Below, piece after piece: positions 1 to 10,172 of a DNA stretch of 64,000 bases. The translations under genes were made by a program, and so were the position numbers. Under the pieces are notes generated by a model. The model did not search any database. It was not told the DNA's origin and saw only the letters and a list, made by a program, of their open reading frames with translations. Every line of letters starts with the position of its first letter. Positions within the stretch are counted from its first letter, which is position 1. Origin of the DNA: Closterium sp. Naga37s-1. Its lineage: Eukaryota; Streptophyta; Zygnematophyceae; Desmidiales; Closteriaceae. The stretch lies in assembly GCA_947471745.1 (NCBI GenBank), contig CANJKZ010000530.1, forward strand, positions 1 to 64,000, given 5' to 3'.

Positions 1-1019
1 GTGTGTCTCACGCTACCCCTCTCCCCTCGGTTCGCACGTCAGGTCGCGCCTTCCTCCCCGCAGTCCTTCCACACAGTCCCCCCAGCAGCCTCTGGCACTT
101 CTCGTCAGGTGGCTGTGGACTCGGGGGGTGTTGGCGCTGGTGGTGCCGCCCCTGGAGGTGCTCGGTCTAGGGGTGCTCGTTCGCGGGGTGCTGGGACTGG
201 AGGTACTGGCTCTGGAGGTGTCAGGTCGGGGGGTGCTGGCGCTGGAGGTGCTGGGGCTGGAGGTGCTGACACTGGAGGTGCTCGTTCTGGGGGTTCTGGA
301 GTTGGAGGTCCTGGCATTGAGGGTGCTAGGACAGGAGGCGCTGGAGCTGGGGACCTTGACCCTGGTGGTACCCCCTCTGGGGACACCGGTACTGGGGTGC
401 TAGTTTTGAGAAGACTGGATCTGGGGGCACTACGTCTGTGGAGAGCACTCCGCCTCCCCACCACCACGACACGCGTTACCAGGCGGCGTGCCGGTTGCGC
501 GTGAGGAGCAGGAGCGGTTGGAGCAGGGAGCGGCAGGCGTTGCGGCAGTTGGACCTGCTGGAGCAACGGCAGCAGCACCAGCAGCAATAGCGGCAACCGC
601 CACCACCAGCAGCAGCCACAGCAGTAGCAACCGCTACCACCAGCACCAGCAACCGCCACCCACCGCCGCAGCCACAGCAGCAGCATCAGCCAGCAGCAGT
701 AGCCGCCGCAGCAGCAGTAGCAGCAGCCGCCGACACCACCGCAGCCGCAGCAGCTCCTTCTGGAGTGGCTAGTTGTTGGCCTCTGGGCCCTTGGTTTTCC
801 CTCCTCTCCTCCTGTCCGCTCTCAGTCTCCCCCTGCGTTTGGTCCTACGTTTCCTCCTCCTGACGACGTCCGCTGGTCTGGTCTTCTCCTCCACCGCAGG
901 TCTCCTCCTGTTTTCCATCACACCATTCCCGAACCTTGTCCTCCGACATGCTCGTCCCTGTCCCCCGTTACCGACCTCCACACTGCCATCCTTTGTACTT
1001 CTCTTCATCGTTCTCCTCC

Positions 1020-2950
1020 TCCAGTGTTTGTTCTCCCGTCTCCTCCTCAGTCTTCTCTTCCTGTCTCCCCTACTCCTATCTCCAAATACTACCGTGCTGT
1101 TCGCCCTGTTGTCTCCCGCGTTCTGGCCACGGTTGTCACCAACCCTCGTTTCTCTCTGTTGTCTGTCTCGGCTCTCACTGCTGCTGTCGCTGACTTTGCC
1201 GCCGCCAGCCGCCTTGACTACAGCACTCGTGTGGTGCCCGCTCCGCCTACCCATCCTCTGTCTGTCGGGGGTGAGTTTGCCCTTGGCCGTGACATCCTAG
1301 AGGACAGGCAGTCTGAGCTGGAGTACCTGGCAGCCGCTTCTCCCTCTCTCCTGTACCATACTGCTTTCCCCTGTGGGAATACCCCGACGCCCTTGATATA
1401 CCGACTCCTTGCACGTACCGTGAGGTAGTGTCAGGGCCGTGAGCCTCTCAATGGAAGGTGGCCGTGGACTCAGAGTTGGCGTCTTGGAGATCCACAGGCA
1501 CGTACGTCGACGCAGTTCCCCCTCCCCGGGCGAACGTAGTCGATGGCATGTTGCTCTTCAAGGTGAAGCGGCCGCCTGGATCACCACCGGTGTTCAAGGC
1601 ACGCTATGTGGCAAGAGGATTCAGTCAGCGCGAGGGAGTTGACTTCTTTCAGACCTTCGCTCCGACCCCCGAAGATGAATACACTTCGGGTGTTACTCCA
1701 CGTAGCAGCACAGCGAGACTACGAGCTCCACTGCCTTTCTCCTGGGACGACTGCACGAGGAGATCTGGCTGCGACGTCCTCCTGGTTTCACTGGTACGTT
1801 CCCTCCTGGGACCCAGTGGAGCCTGAGGCGACCAGTCTACAGTCTCCGCCAGTCACCCCGTGAGTGGCACGACACTCTTCGCTCCACGCTTTGTGACCTA
1901 GGGTTTCGCCCTTCCTCTGCTGACCCATCACTGTTTGTTCGTACCGGCTCCACTCCTTTCTTTATACTCGTCTACGTCGACGACTTGGTCTTTGCTACAC
2001 CAGATAGGGCAGCTGTGGCTGAGGTGAAGTCCAAACTGCAGAAGAGACACACGTGCACTGACCTTGGTGAACTGCAGCGCTACCTTGGCCTGCAGATCAC
2101 CAGGGACAAAGCCGCTCACACCATCACGTTGACGCAGTCACACATGGTGCAGCAGGTCCTTCAGCGGTTCGGGTTTCAGGTCTCTGCCACACAGCCCACT
2201 CCTCTTGCTGTAGACCACAGACTCACCGGCCCCTTTCCCAACGAGCCCTTTGAGCCTAGTGGCCCCTACACAGAGCTTGTTGGCTGCCTCATGTACCTGA
2301 TGACCTTTACTTGCCCGGACCTTGCCTACCCTCTTAGCGTCCTCTCTCGCTTTGTTGGACCTGGGAGGCACCGTCTTGTTCACTGGACGGCTGCCGTGCG
2401 GGTGGCGAAGTATCTGGTGACTACATCAGGTATGGGGCTTCTGCTTGGAGGGAATCGGCCAGTTGAGCTGACTGGCCTCTGTGACTCTTCTTATGCTGAC
2501 GACGTGGAGACTCAGCGCTCGACCCAGGGTTACTGTTTCAGTCTAAGAGCTGGGGCTGTGTCGTGGAGGTCCACTTGGTCATCGTCTGTGGCTTCATCCA
2601 GCGCAGAGGAAGAGATCTACGCCGGTGCTATGGCTGCTCAGGAGCTTCGCTGGTTGACCTTCTTGCTCGCCGACCTTGGTGAGCGGCCTCGCACTACTCC
2701 AACCTTGTTCGGAGACAACAAGGCCATGATTCTCTTGTGTCGCGAGCCTCGACTGGAGACCAGGGTGAAGTTCATTGACGTTCGGCACTTCCTCTTGCGC
2801 AAGTTGCAGCGTCGTGGCTAGGTGCGCATGGACTTTGTGGCCTCGGAGGCCAACACTATAGACCTCTTCACCAAGGCCTTGGCGTCTGGTGATCACCACC
2901 GGTTCTGTGTGCAATTAGGGCTTGTTGACTCTGTTGCTCGTCTGCCGTAG
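1020..2950 (+). pseudogene. copia pol remnant of A (RT-RNase H)
   Basis: Reverse transcriptase and RNase H region of element A. Recognisable blocks include the FKARYVARGFSQREGVDFFQTF-type RT start (~1590-1660), YVDD (1973-1984), the SYADD-type RNase H block (~2490) and the closing DLFTKALASGDHHRF-like tail (~2860-2905). Reverse transcriptase copies element RNA into DNA in virus-like particles and RNase H removes the RNA template. Broken several times; kept as a fossil. Confidence 0.85.
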
Positions 2951-3133
2951 CCTTGCTCTGCTTGTACTTGCACCTATATATCTTATGTAACCTCTTGGAC
3001 TGGCCTTGTGGCCGTTTGCTTGTGCTCAGAATGCGTGGTGACGTCTTGATCCACCCTGAGCTTTGCCTTGTTGCTTGCTTGACTGGTCTTGTGACCGTTT
3101 GTTGACCTGCTTGCTTTGATGCCCCTCACTTAG

Positions 3134-3145
3134 CCTATGGGGGTG
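3134..3145 (+). other. polypurine tract of A
   Basis: CCTATGGGGGTG directly precedes the TG of the 3' LTR. The same string, or its complement, precedes the 3' LTR in the other elements here and would prime plus-strand synthesis. Confidence 0.7.
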
Positions 3146-3284
3146 TGTCAAATGTTGTTATTTGTCGTAGGCAACAGTGAGGTGCTCTTTAGTGAGTACA
3201 ACAGTTTTAGGGTTTCCTATTTGTATCCCTTGCTTTGCTAATCACAACGATTCCGTTGCACTCCGTTCTCAAGATTCAGTTGCA
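3146..3284 (+). repeat. 3' LTR of A
   Basis: Starts TGTCAAATG after the purine tract. Its middle resembles the LTR of K (gtgctct, gagtacaac, tagggttt, ctatttgtatcc). The right end is uncertain; a CA at 3284 gives 139 bp, in line with the 131-138 bp LTRs elsewhere. It carries an AAACCCTAAAA telo-box on the minus strand (~3208-3218). Confidence 0.6.
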
Positions 3285-3322
3285 AGGTTCGGTCGGCATG
3301 AGCATGGAAATGGCAGTACGAG

Positions 3323-3490
3323 CAGTTTTTTTGCTGTTTCCTTCACTCGGTGCAGTTTTTGTGCCTTTTCCTTCACTCGGTGCAGTTTTTGTGCTGTTTC
3401 CTTCACTTGGTGCAGTTTTTGTGCCTATTCCTTCACTCGGTGCAGTTTTTGTGTTGTTTCCTTCACTTGGTGCAGTTTTTGTGCTCCAAG
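3323..3490 (+). repeat. 30-bp minisatellite 1
   Basis: About 5.5 tandem copies of a 30-bp unit built from cagtttttgtgc plus tgtttccttcac and ttggtg/tcggtg. Units differ by a few substitutions. No gene is supported; the long reading frames here follow from a period divisible by three. Confidence 0.9.
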
Positions 3491-3654
3491 GGACCACGAA
3501 AGGCTCGACACGCATCGATGCTTGTGAGACGATGGAGGCAATGCTTGGGGCTCTAGGGCTGAAGGGAGAGACACTGCATGGCACGAGCGTGCTGCAGGGG
3601 CTGTGTGTTGAGAGGGAGGACCTGCGGGTTTGGCTCAAGTCACAAGCTGGTTCC
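3491..3654. other. unique spacer, no gene seen
   Basis: Non-repetitive DNA between the two minisatellites. I see no motif, terminal repeat or coding signal in it. Confidence 0.5.
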
Positions 3655-3774
3655 ATGTTCCTGGCATGATGGTCTGAGCGCGTGGTGATCCTGGCATGAT
3701 GGTGTGAGCGCGTGGTGTTCCTGGCATGATGGTGTGAGCACGTGGTGTTCCTGGCATGATGGTGTGAGCGCGTG
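3655..3774 (+). repeat. 30-bp minisatellite 2, left part
   Basis: Four copies of a 30-bp unit containing gagcgcgtggtg, ttcctggcatga and tggtgt. The array resumes at 31020 beyond element D, so D inserted into it; the 5-bp gcgtg is present on both sides of D. Confidence 0.9.
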
Positions 3775-3908
3775 TGTTAAAGTATGAGGCAGGGAATGGG
3801 TCGACTAGGTGAAAGGGTGGGGTACAAGAGAGTGTCGAGGGAATTGATGTACCCCGTAACATGCAAATCACCATAGGCTAGAATACTAAAGTGAATATAA
3901 CTTTGACA
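3775..3908 (-). repeat. 3' LTR of D
   Basis: 134 bp, ending TGTTAAAG...TTTGACA on the plus strand; pairs with 30886-31019. Confidence 0.88.
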
Positions 3909-4103
3909 CACCCCCATAGCCTAAATGAGGTGTATGAAAAACGATCAAGGCAAGCAAATGGTCACAAGACCAGACAAGAGAAGCAAACAAAGCAAAGCCC
4001 AAGGTGGATCTCAAGATCACCACTCATTATGAGCACAAGCAAGCGGCCACAAGGCCAGTTCACATGTAGAGTTATAATAGCAAGGCAGGACACTGATCAC
4101 AAC

Positions 4104-6085
4104 CTAGCAAGAGTAAACATGCAGGTATAAATATAGATATAAGTGTACAACAAATGCAAGATCAAGAGACAAGCAGGTGAGGTAGAATGGACAGAAGCCC
4201 AAGAGCAGTGCAAAAACGCTGAAATAATCACCAGACCCGTGGGCCTTGGTGAAGACATCAGCAGTGTTGGCCCGAGAGGCCCCGTAGGAAAGGCGAAGAT
4301 GACCACGCTGCTGCAGCTCTCGACCAAGAAAGTAGCAAAGAGCAATGTGCTTCGTTATGTGCTCCAGTCTCTGCCCGTGACACAAGGCCACCATGGCCTT
4401 GTTGTCGACGTACAAAACTGGAGGAGAACGAGGCCGCTCCCCCAAGTCGGTCAGCAGGTAGGTCAGCCAGCGTAGCTCATGTGCAGCCATAGCCCCAGCG
4501 TAGATCTTGGCCTCACAGCTGGAACCAAGCACAGAAGAAGAACGAGTGGACCTCCACGAGACAGAGCCAGAGCCAAGACTGAAGGTGTAACCCTGTGGCG
4601 AACGCTGATTCACCTGGTCGTCGGCCCAAGAAGCGTCGGAGTGTCCTGTGAGTTCCACTGAACCCTGTCCTCCAAGCACGAGCCCCATGCCCGATGTACT
4701 GCACAAGTAACGCAGTACCCTCTTTGCAGCATCCCAGTGCACCTTTCGCCATCTACCGGGAGCCATGTAGCAAGCCAAGAGGCTGAGAGGGTACGCGAGG
4801 TCAGGTCTTGTGCACGTCACCAGGTACATGAGGCAACCCACAAGCTTTGGATACGGACTACTCGGCTCTACGAACTCGACCGAAGGTGGAGCTGAGAGCG
4901 AGTGGCCAGTAGGCAGAGGAGTGGGCTGTGGCGAGGAGAACTGGAAGCCGAAGCGTTGAAGGACCTGGTGCACGATGTGTGACTGAGTCCAGGTGATGGT
5001 GCACCGTGCTCTGTCCCGGTTGATCTGCAAGCCAAGATAGCTGCGCAGCTCACCCAGGTCTGTGCAGATGTGTCTCTCCTGTAGCTCCGCCTTCACTAGG
5101 GTCAGTGCCTCAGTATCAGCAGTAGCAAAAATCATGTCGTCGACGTACACGAGAACGTAGAACGGTGGCAGAGTAGTGTCGGCACGTAGAAATAACATCG
5201 GGTCAGCAGAGGAAGGAGCAAACCCAAGAGCCGCAAGTGTCGTCCTCAGTGTGTCGTGCCACTCGCGGGGCGCCGGGCGAAGACCGTAGACTGGCTGCCG
5301 GAGGCTCCACTGGGTATCCGCAGGAAATGACCCAGTGAAGCCAGGTGGGCGGCGCAACCAGATCTCCTCGTGAAGGCTGCCCTGCAAGAAAGCTGTGGAT
5401 AAGTCAAGGGAGTGCAGCTCGTAGTCACGCTGTGCTGCAACGTGCAGCAACACCCGAAGAGTACTCATGTTTGGGGTGGGGGAGAAGGTATGAAAGTAGT
5501 CGACCCCCTGTCGCTGTTTGAAGCCTGGAGCAACGTAACGTGCCTTGAAAGCAGGCAGAGAACCTGGCGGCCGCTTCACTTCGAAAATCCACATGCCATC
5601 GACTATGTTCGCCCCAGGAGGAGGAACCTCGTCGACGTAAGTGCATGTGGACTTCCAGGAAGCCATCTCTGCGTCCATGGCTGTCTGCCACTGAGAGGAG
5701 TACTCACCCGCGATCGCCTCAGCGTAAGAGCGCAGGGTAGGAATGTCAAGTGCATCCAGGTCTCCCTCAGGGCAAAGCAGCATGGATGCGAAACGAGGTA
5801 AAGAGGTCGTGAGATACTCAAGCTCAAACTGCCTGTCCTCAAGAACGTCACTGCCAAGGGCAGGCTCACCCCCGACGGATGGAGGACAGACAAACTCAGA
5901 CTCAGTAACAAGACTCGCGACGTAGTCGAGACGACTCCTAGCAGCAAAGTCGACGAGCTCAGTGACTAGGGCAAACGCAGCAGTGGACTCAAAGCCAGGG
6001 TCAGTGACAACAGTAGCGAGGAGACGAGTGACAGTAGGACTGGCAGCACGAGTATGGTTGGACTCTGGGTCAGGAACGTCAGGAA
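4104..6085 (-). pseudogene. copia pol remnant of D (RT-RNase H)
   Basis: Contains the pre-RT block (LDIPTLRSYAEAIAGEYSS), an RT core with KARYVAPGFKQRQGVDYF, a YVDDMIFATADTEA box near 5135-5150, and RNase H with DASWADDQVNQRSPQG and VDNKAMVALCHGQRLEH. The long continuous reading frame shows decay is moderate. It continues on the other side of inserted element C. Confidence 0.85.
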
Positions 6086-6090
6086 GAGAG

Positions 6091-6228
6091 TGTTTTGAAT
6101 ATAAAACGTAATGAATTGACTAAGGAATGACAAAGCAAGAATGATATGGGAAATGCTAACCCTAACCCAAGCATGAATGTAACACACCTAGATTAACACA
6201 CACAAACTATAACAAATATAGTTTGACA
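6091..6228 (-). repeat. 3' LTR of C
   Basis: 138 bp, pairs with 21320-21455. It contains ctaaccctaaccc, a telomere-like box. Confidence 0.88.
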
Positions 6229-6537
6229 CACCCCCATAGTCTAGGTGACGGTAGTCCTGCGGAAAGCAACACATATCTCAGGGTGGATCACGAAGTCACC
6301 ACAATATCTGAGAGCAAGGGTCAAATGATCAGTCAGCAAGAGCAAGGAAAGGTCACAAGACCGGTCTGCAACAACAAGAATCAAGCAAGGGATGCAACTC
6401 AGGGTGGATCACAACATCACACCACAGTTTGAGGGCAAACAAGGGGCCACAAGGCCAGTCCACATGCATCGAGATAGATATATAGGAAGAGATACAAGAA
6501 TACAAGACAAAGCATCTCTACGCAAGCAAGTGAGGGC

Positions 6538-7485
6538 TGTCAACGGGAGTTGTTGTTGGCCCCGTCCTCGCTTGGGCGGAGCCGACCTCGGGGTCGGGTG
6601 TGAGGAGTGCAGCCAACTTGCGTCAGTGGACGAGCTGGTCGATGGGCCTGGTCGACCTGCACAAGGGCCACTGCAAGGGCACCGACTTTGACTGGTTGAC
6701 TTGGGAGGTCGACCAGTGGAGGGCGTCGACTTGGGTGACGCCGACCAGGGGAAGCCGACTGGGTGTGGTCGGCTGACAGGTGTACTGGTCGACCTGGGGT
6801 TGGTCGACCAGGTGGGTTGTCGACCTGGATTTGGTCGACCAGAGGAGTGGTCGACTTGGTGTGGTCGACATGAGTTGGTCGTCGACCTGGGCGGTCGACA
6901 GGCCTGGGATGACACACCTGGTCGACAAGGTTGCCTGGTTGATCAGGTTACCCAAACGACGAGGTCTGCGAGGTTCGCGACTGTCGCCCAGGTAGATTGG
7001 AAATCTCGACCTGCGGTTCGGTGGCACGTGGTCAACAGGACTCCTCAGGTGCAACCGTCGACATGTGGTCGAATTGGCACCTGCGCAATGTGCGTGACGG
7101 TGCATGTCGTTACCATCACCTTGCACCTGCAAAGTAGGTGCGCGCACATGAGCACGTGTGATGACCTGTGGTGGCCTGTTGTTGGTGTGCTCGCACGCCA
7201 GCCTTGCAGGTCGACTGAGGACACCTGAGGACGCCTGAGGTCGACCAGCTGGCAAGTCGCCTTCGTGCTGAGCTGGTGGTCGACTTGTATGCTAGGCTTC
7301 TGATGTAGTCTACCTTGCCAATCTAGTTGCTACCATTGTTCTCAACTTTTGCTAGTGAAACTACTTGCGGTTTTGCCCCGTGAATGTACAACTGCTAGAG
7401 AACGGCTAAGGGAATGAACGCAGAGATCCCTCCTACCCCGTGCCTAGCCCGTAGTCTAGCTCCTGTTGATAGAGTTATCTCCGCA
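6538..7485. repeat. solo-LTR-like insertion, GTCGAC-rich
   Basis: A 948-bp segment starting TGTCAACGGG and ending TCTCCGCA (TG...CA), flanked by the 5-bp direct repeat agggc (6533-6537 and 7486-7490). The sister element E lacks it at the same place in the 3' untranslated region, so it is an insertion. It has no reading frame of note. About 14 GGTCGAC or close variants crowd 6690-6930. Best read as a solo LTR of a different family, orientation unknown. Confidence 0.7.
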
Positions 7486-7519
7486 AGGGCCTGTAGACAC
7501 AAGGCCTAGCTGGGTGCAG

Positions 7520-8626
7520 AAGCGCTGGTGGGAATAAGGCGGCAATGCCTTGGTGAAGATATATGCAGTGTTGGCCTCAGAGACCACACGGACCACGTGG
7601 GCCTGGCCACGCTGCTGAAACTCACGGAGAAGGAATTAACGAAGCTGGATGTGCTTCGCCTTCCCAACCAGTCGGGGCTCCTCGCACATCAGGATAGCAG
7701 ACATGTTGTCAGCGAACAAGACTGGGAGAGAGCGAGGCCGCTCACCAAGGTCGGTGAGGAGGAAAGACAGCCAGCGAAGCTCCTGGGCGGCCATAGCCGC
7801 AGCGTACAAATCTGCCTCACAGCTGGAACTAGAGACCGACGACGCCCGAGTCGACCTCCATGAAACAGCTCCGGTCCCAAGACCGAAGCAGTAACCCTGT
7901 GTAGACCGTAGCGACTCTGCGTCGTCAGCCCACGACGAGTCCGAGTAACCTGTAAGTGTAACTGGCTGCTTCCCTCCAAGGACAAGTCCCATGCCTGATG
8001 TACTCGCCACATAATTCGCCACCCTCTTAGCGGCGTACCAGTGGGAAGGTCGGTGTCTCCCAGGCGCAACAAAGCGCGCAAGGACGCTAAGAGGGTAAGC
8101 TAGGCCTGGGTGAGTACAGGTCATCAGGTACATGAGACAACCCACCAGCTCAAGATATGGACCGCTGGACTCAAATGGCTCGTCCGAAGGTGGAGCCGTG
8201 AGTCCATGATCCACAGCAAGAGGGGTGGGCTGTACCTTGGAGAATGGGAAGCGAAACCGCGTGAGGATCTGCTTGACCATATGCGACTAGGTCAGCGTAA
8301 TGGTGCGAGCTGCCCTGTCCCTGGTGATCTGCAGGCCAAGGTAGCGCTGCAGCTCACCAAGGTCAGTGCAAGTGTGTCTCCTCTGCAGTTCCTCCTTCAC
8401 GGAGGCCAGTGCATGTTGGTTGGGAGTGGCGAAGACCAGGTCGTCAACGTAGACCAGAACAAAGAACAGGGTCAAGCCACGGCGGACGAACAGCGACGGG
8501 TCGGCAGACGACGGAAAGAAGTCAAGCGCAGCAAGAGTCGTACGTAGCGTGTTGTGCCACTCGCGGGGAGCTTGGCGCAGGCCATAGACCGGTCGACGCA
8601 GCTGCCACTGGGTCCCAGGAGGAAAA
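7520..8626 (-). pseudogene. copia pol remnant of C, C-terminal part
   Basis: End of reverse transcriptase and RNase H: FFVLVYVDDLVFATPN (~8420-8475), RYLGLQITRDRA, YSDSSWADDAESLRSTQGY (~7870-7960), ADNMSAILMCEEPRL (~7670-7710). The rest of pol lies beyond element B, from 16376. Decayed. Confidence 0.85.
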
Positions 8627-8759
8627 TGTCAAACTTATATCTGCTATGGTCTATTTAGGCTGTAGTGGGGTAGCTCTTAGTGGGTACAATACTTATGTGT
8701 TTCCTATATGTACCCATCTCATTTCTAGTTCATTCATTCTTTCGTCTATCATTCTCACA
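8627..8759 (+). repeat. 5' LTR of B
   Basis: 133 bp, TGTCAAACTT...CTCACA; one mismatch to 16243-16375. Confidence 0.93.
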
Positions 8760-8770
8760 TGGTATAGAGC
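8760..8770 (+). other. primer-binding site of B (tRNA-iMet)
   Basis: TGGTATAGAGC immediately follows the 5' LTR. It resembles the plant copia primer site TGGTATCAGAGC, complementary to the 3' end of initiator tRNA-Met, with one base fewer. Confidence 0.8.
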
Positions 8771-8879
8771 TAGTTTCGAGATTTTTTAAAAAGGGCCCAC
8801 CACTGAAATTTCTCCCTTGCCTACTTGCCGTGCGCTTCGCGCCTTCCCTTCGAGGCCCGTCACGGCCCCTGCGCCCGCC

Positions 8880-10060
8880 CTTAGAGCCTGCGCCCGCCAC
8901 GTAAGGCCCCTTAAGGCCTCGTTAGGCCCCGTAAGGCCCCTTTAGGCCCCGTTTAGGGCGCAGTTTAAGGCCCCGTAAGGCCCCGTTATGCCCCGTAAGG
9001 CCCCGTAAGGCCCCGTCAGGCCCCGTTCGGCCCCGTTTAAGGCCCCGTTAGGCCCCGACAGGCCCCGTTAGAGGCCCCGTACGGCCCCGTCAGGCCCCAT
9101 TTGGCCTCGTTTAAGGCCCCGTAAGGCCCGTCAGGCCCCGTTAGAGGCCCCGCAAGGCTCCTTCAGGCCCAGTTAGAGGCCCCGTAAGGCCCCGTTAGAG
9201 GCCCCGTAAGGCCCGTCAGGCCCCGTTATAGGCCCCGTTAGGCCCCGTTATAGGCCCCGCACGGCCCCGTTATCGGCCCCGTACGGCCCCGTTATAGGCC
9301 CCGTTATAGGCCCCGTTCGGCCCCGTCAGGCCCCATTTGGCCCCGTTTCAGGCCCCGTAAGGCCCGTCAGGCCCCGTTATAGGCCCCGTACGGCCCCGTT
9401 ATAGGCCCCGTCAGGCCCCGTTATAGGCCCCGCACGGCCCCGTTATAGGCCCCGTACGGCCCCGTTATAGGCCCCGTCAGGCCCCGTTATAGGCCCCGTA
9501 CGGCCCCGTTATAGGCCTCGTCAGGCCCCGTTATAGGCCCCGTTCGGCCCAGTCAGGCCCCGTTAGAGGCCCCTTCAGGCCCAGCCGGCCCTGCTGCGGC
9601 CCTGTCGCAGCTCTTCCCTGACACTGCCCCGGCCCTGCTCCTGAACTGCCCCGGCCCTGCTTCTGCACTGCCCCGGCCCTGCTCCTGACCTGCCCCTGAA
9701 CTGCCCCGGCCCTGGCCCGGCTCTGCCCAGGCCCTGCCCCGGCCCTGCCCCGGCTCTGCCCCGGCCCTGCCCCTGAACTACCCCGGCCCTGCTTCTGCAC
9801 TGCCCCGGCCCTGCTCCTGAACTGCCCCGGCCCTGCCCCGGCCCTGCCCCGGCCCTGCCCCTGAACTGCCCCGGCCCTGGCCCGGCTCTGCCCTGGCCCT
9901 GCCTCGGCCCTGCTCCTGAACTGCCCCAGCCCTGCCCCGGCCCTGCTCCTGAACTGCCCCGGCCCTGCCCCGGCCCTGCTCCTGAACTGCCCCGGCCCTG
10001 CCCCGGCCCTGCTCCTGAACTGCCCCGGCCCTACTCCGGCCCTGCCCCAGCCTCTCCCCT
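8880..10060 (+). repeat. GC-rich tandem repeats in the leader of B
   Basis: Two blocks. 8900-9590 is built on GGCCCCGT followed by taaggcccc or tataggcccc. 9600-10060 is built on ccctgccccgg and ctgctcctgaactg. They fill the space between the primer-binding site and gag. No coding signal beyond repeat-driven frames. Confidence 0.85.
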
Positions 10061-10172
10061 GGTAAGAGCGCCGCGCTGCCGAGCCACACCGCCCTGCCGA
10101 GCTGCGCCGCCCTACCTAGCCTGCTTAGCCGAGTTCCACTGCTGCTACTGCTAGCCTGCTGCTTCTCCTGTC

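Larger units (their letters stand above)
1..3284 (+). mobile_element. Element A: Ty1/copia LTR retrotransposon, 3' part
   Basis: A copia fossil cut by the left edge of the window. Parts visible in order: a Gly/Ala-rich hinge with ggtgctgg-type repeats (~120-400), a Gln-codon-rich stretch (~530-770), the pre-RT region (~1020-1440), reverse transcriptase with the YVDD box (1973-1984), RNase H (~2460-2820), a 3' untranslated part with the family hairpins (2999-3096), the purine tract CCTATGGGGGTG (3134-3145) and the 3' LTR. The order of parts shows copia rather than gypsy. It is broken in many places (more than five) and looks old. The 5' half and 5' LTR lie outside the window, so age cannot be taken from LTR comparison. 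Confidence 0.9.

Noticed and set aside
3323-3490. Regular 30-bp repeats resembling a CRISPR array
   Set aside because: The units are directly tandem with no spacers, in DNA with spliceosomal introns and LTR elements; a minisatellite fits.
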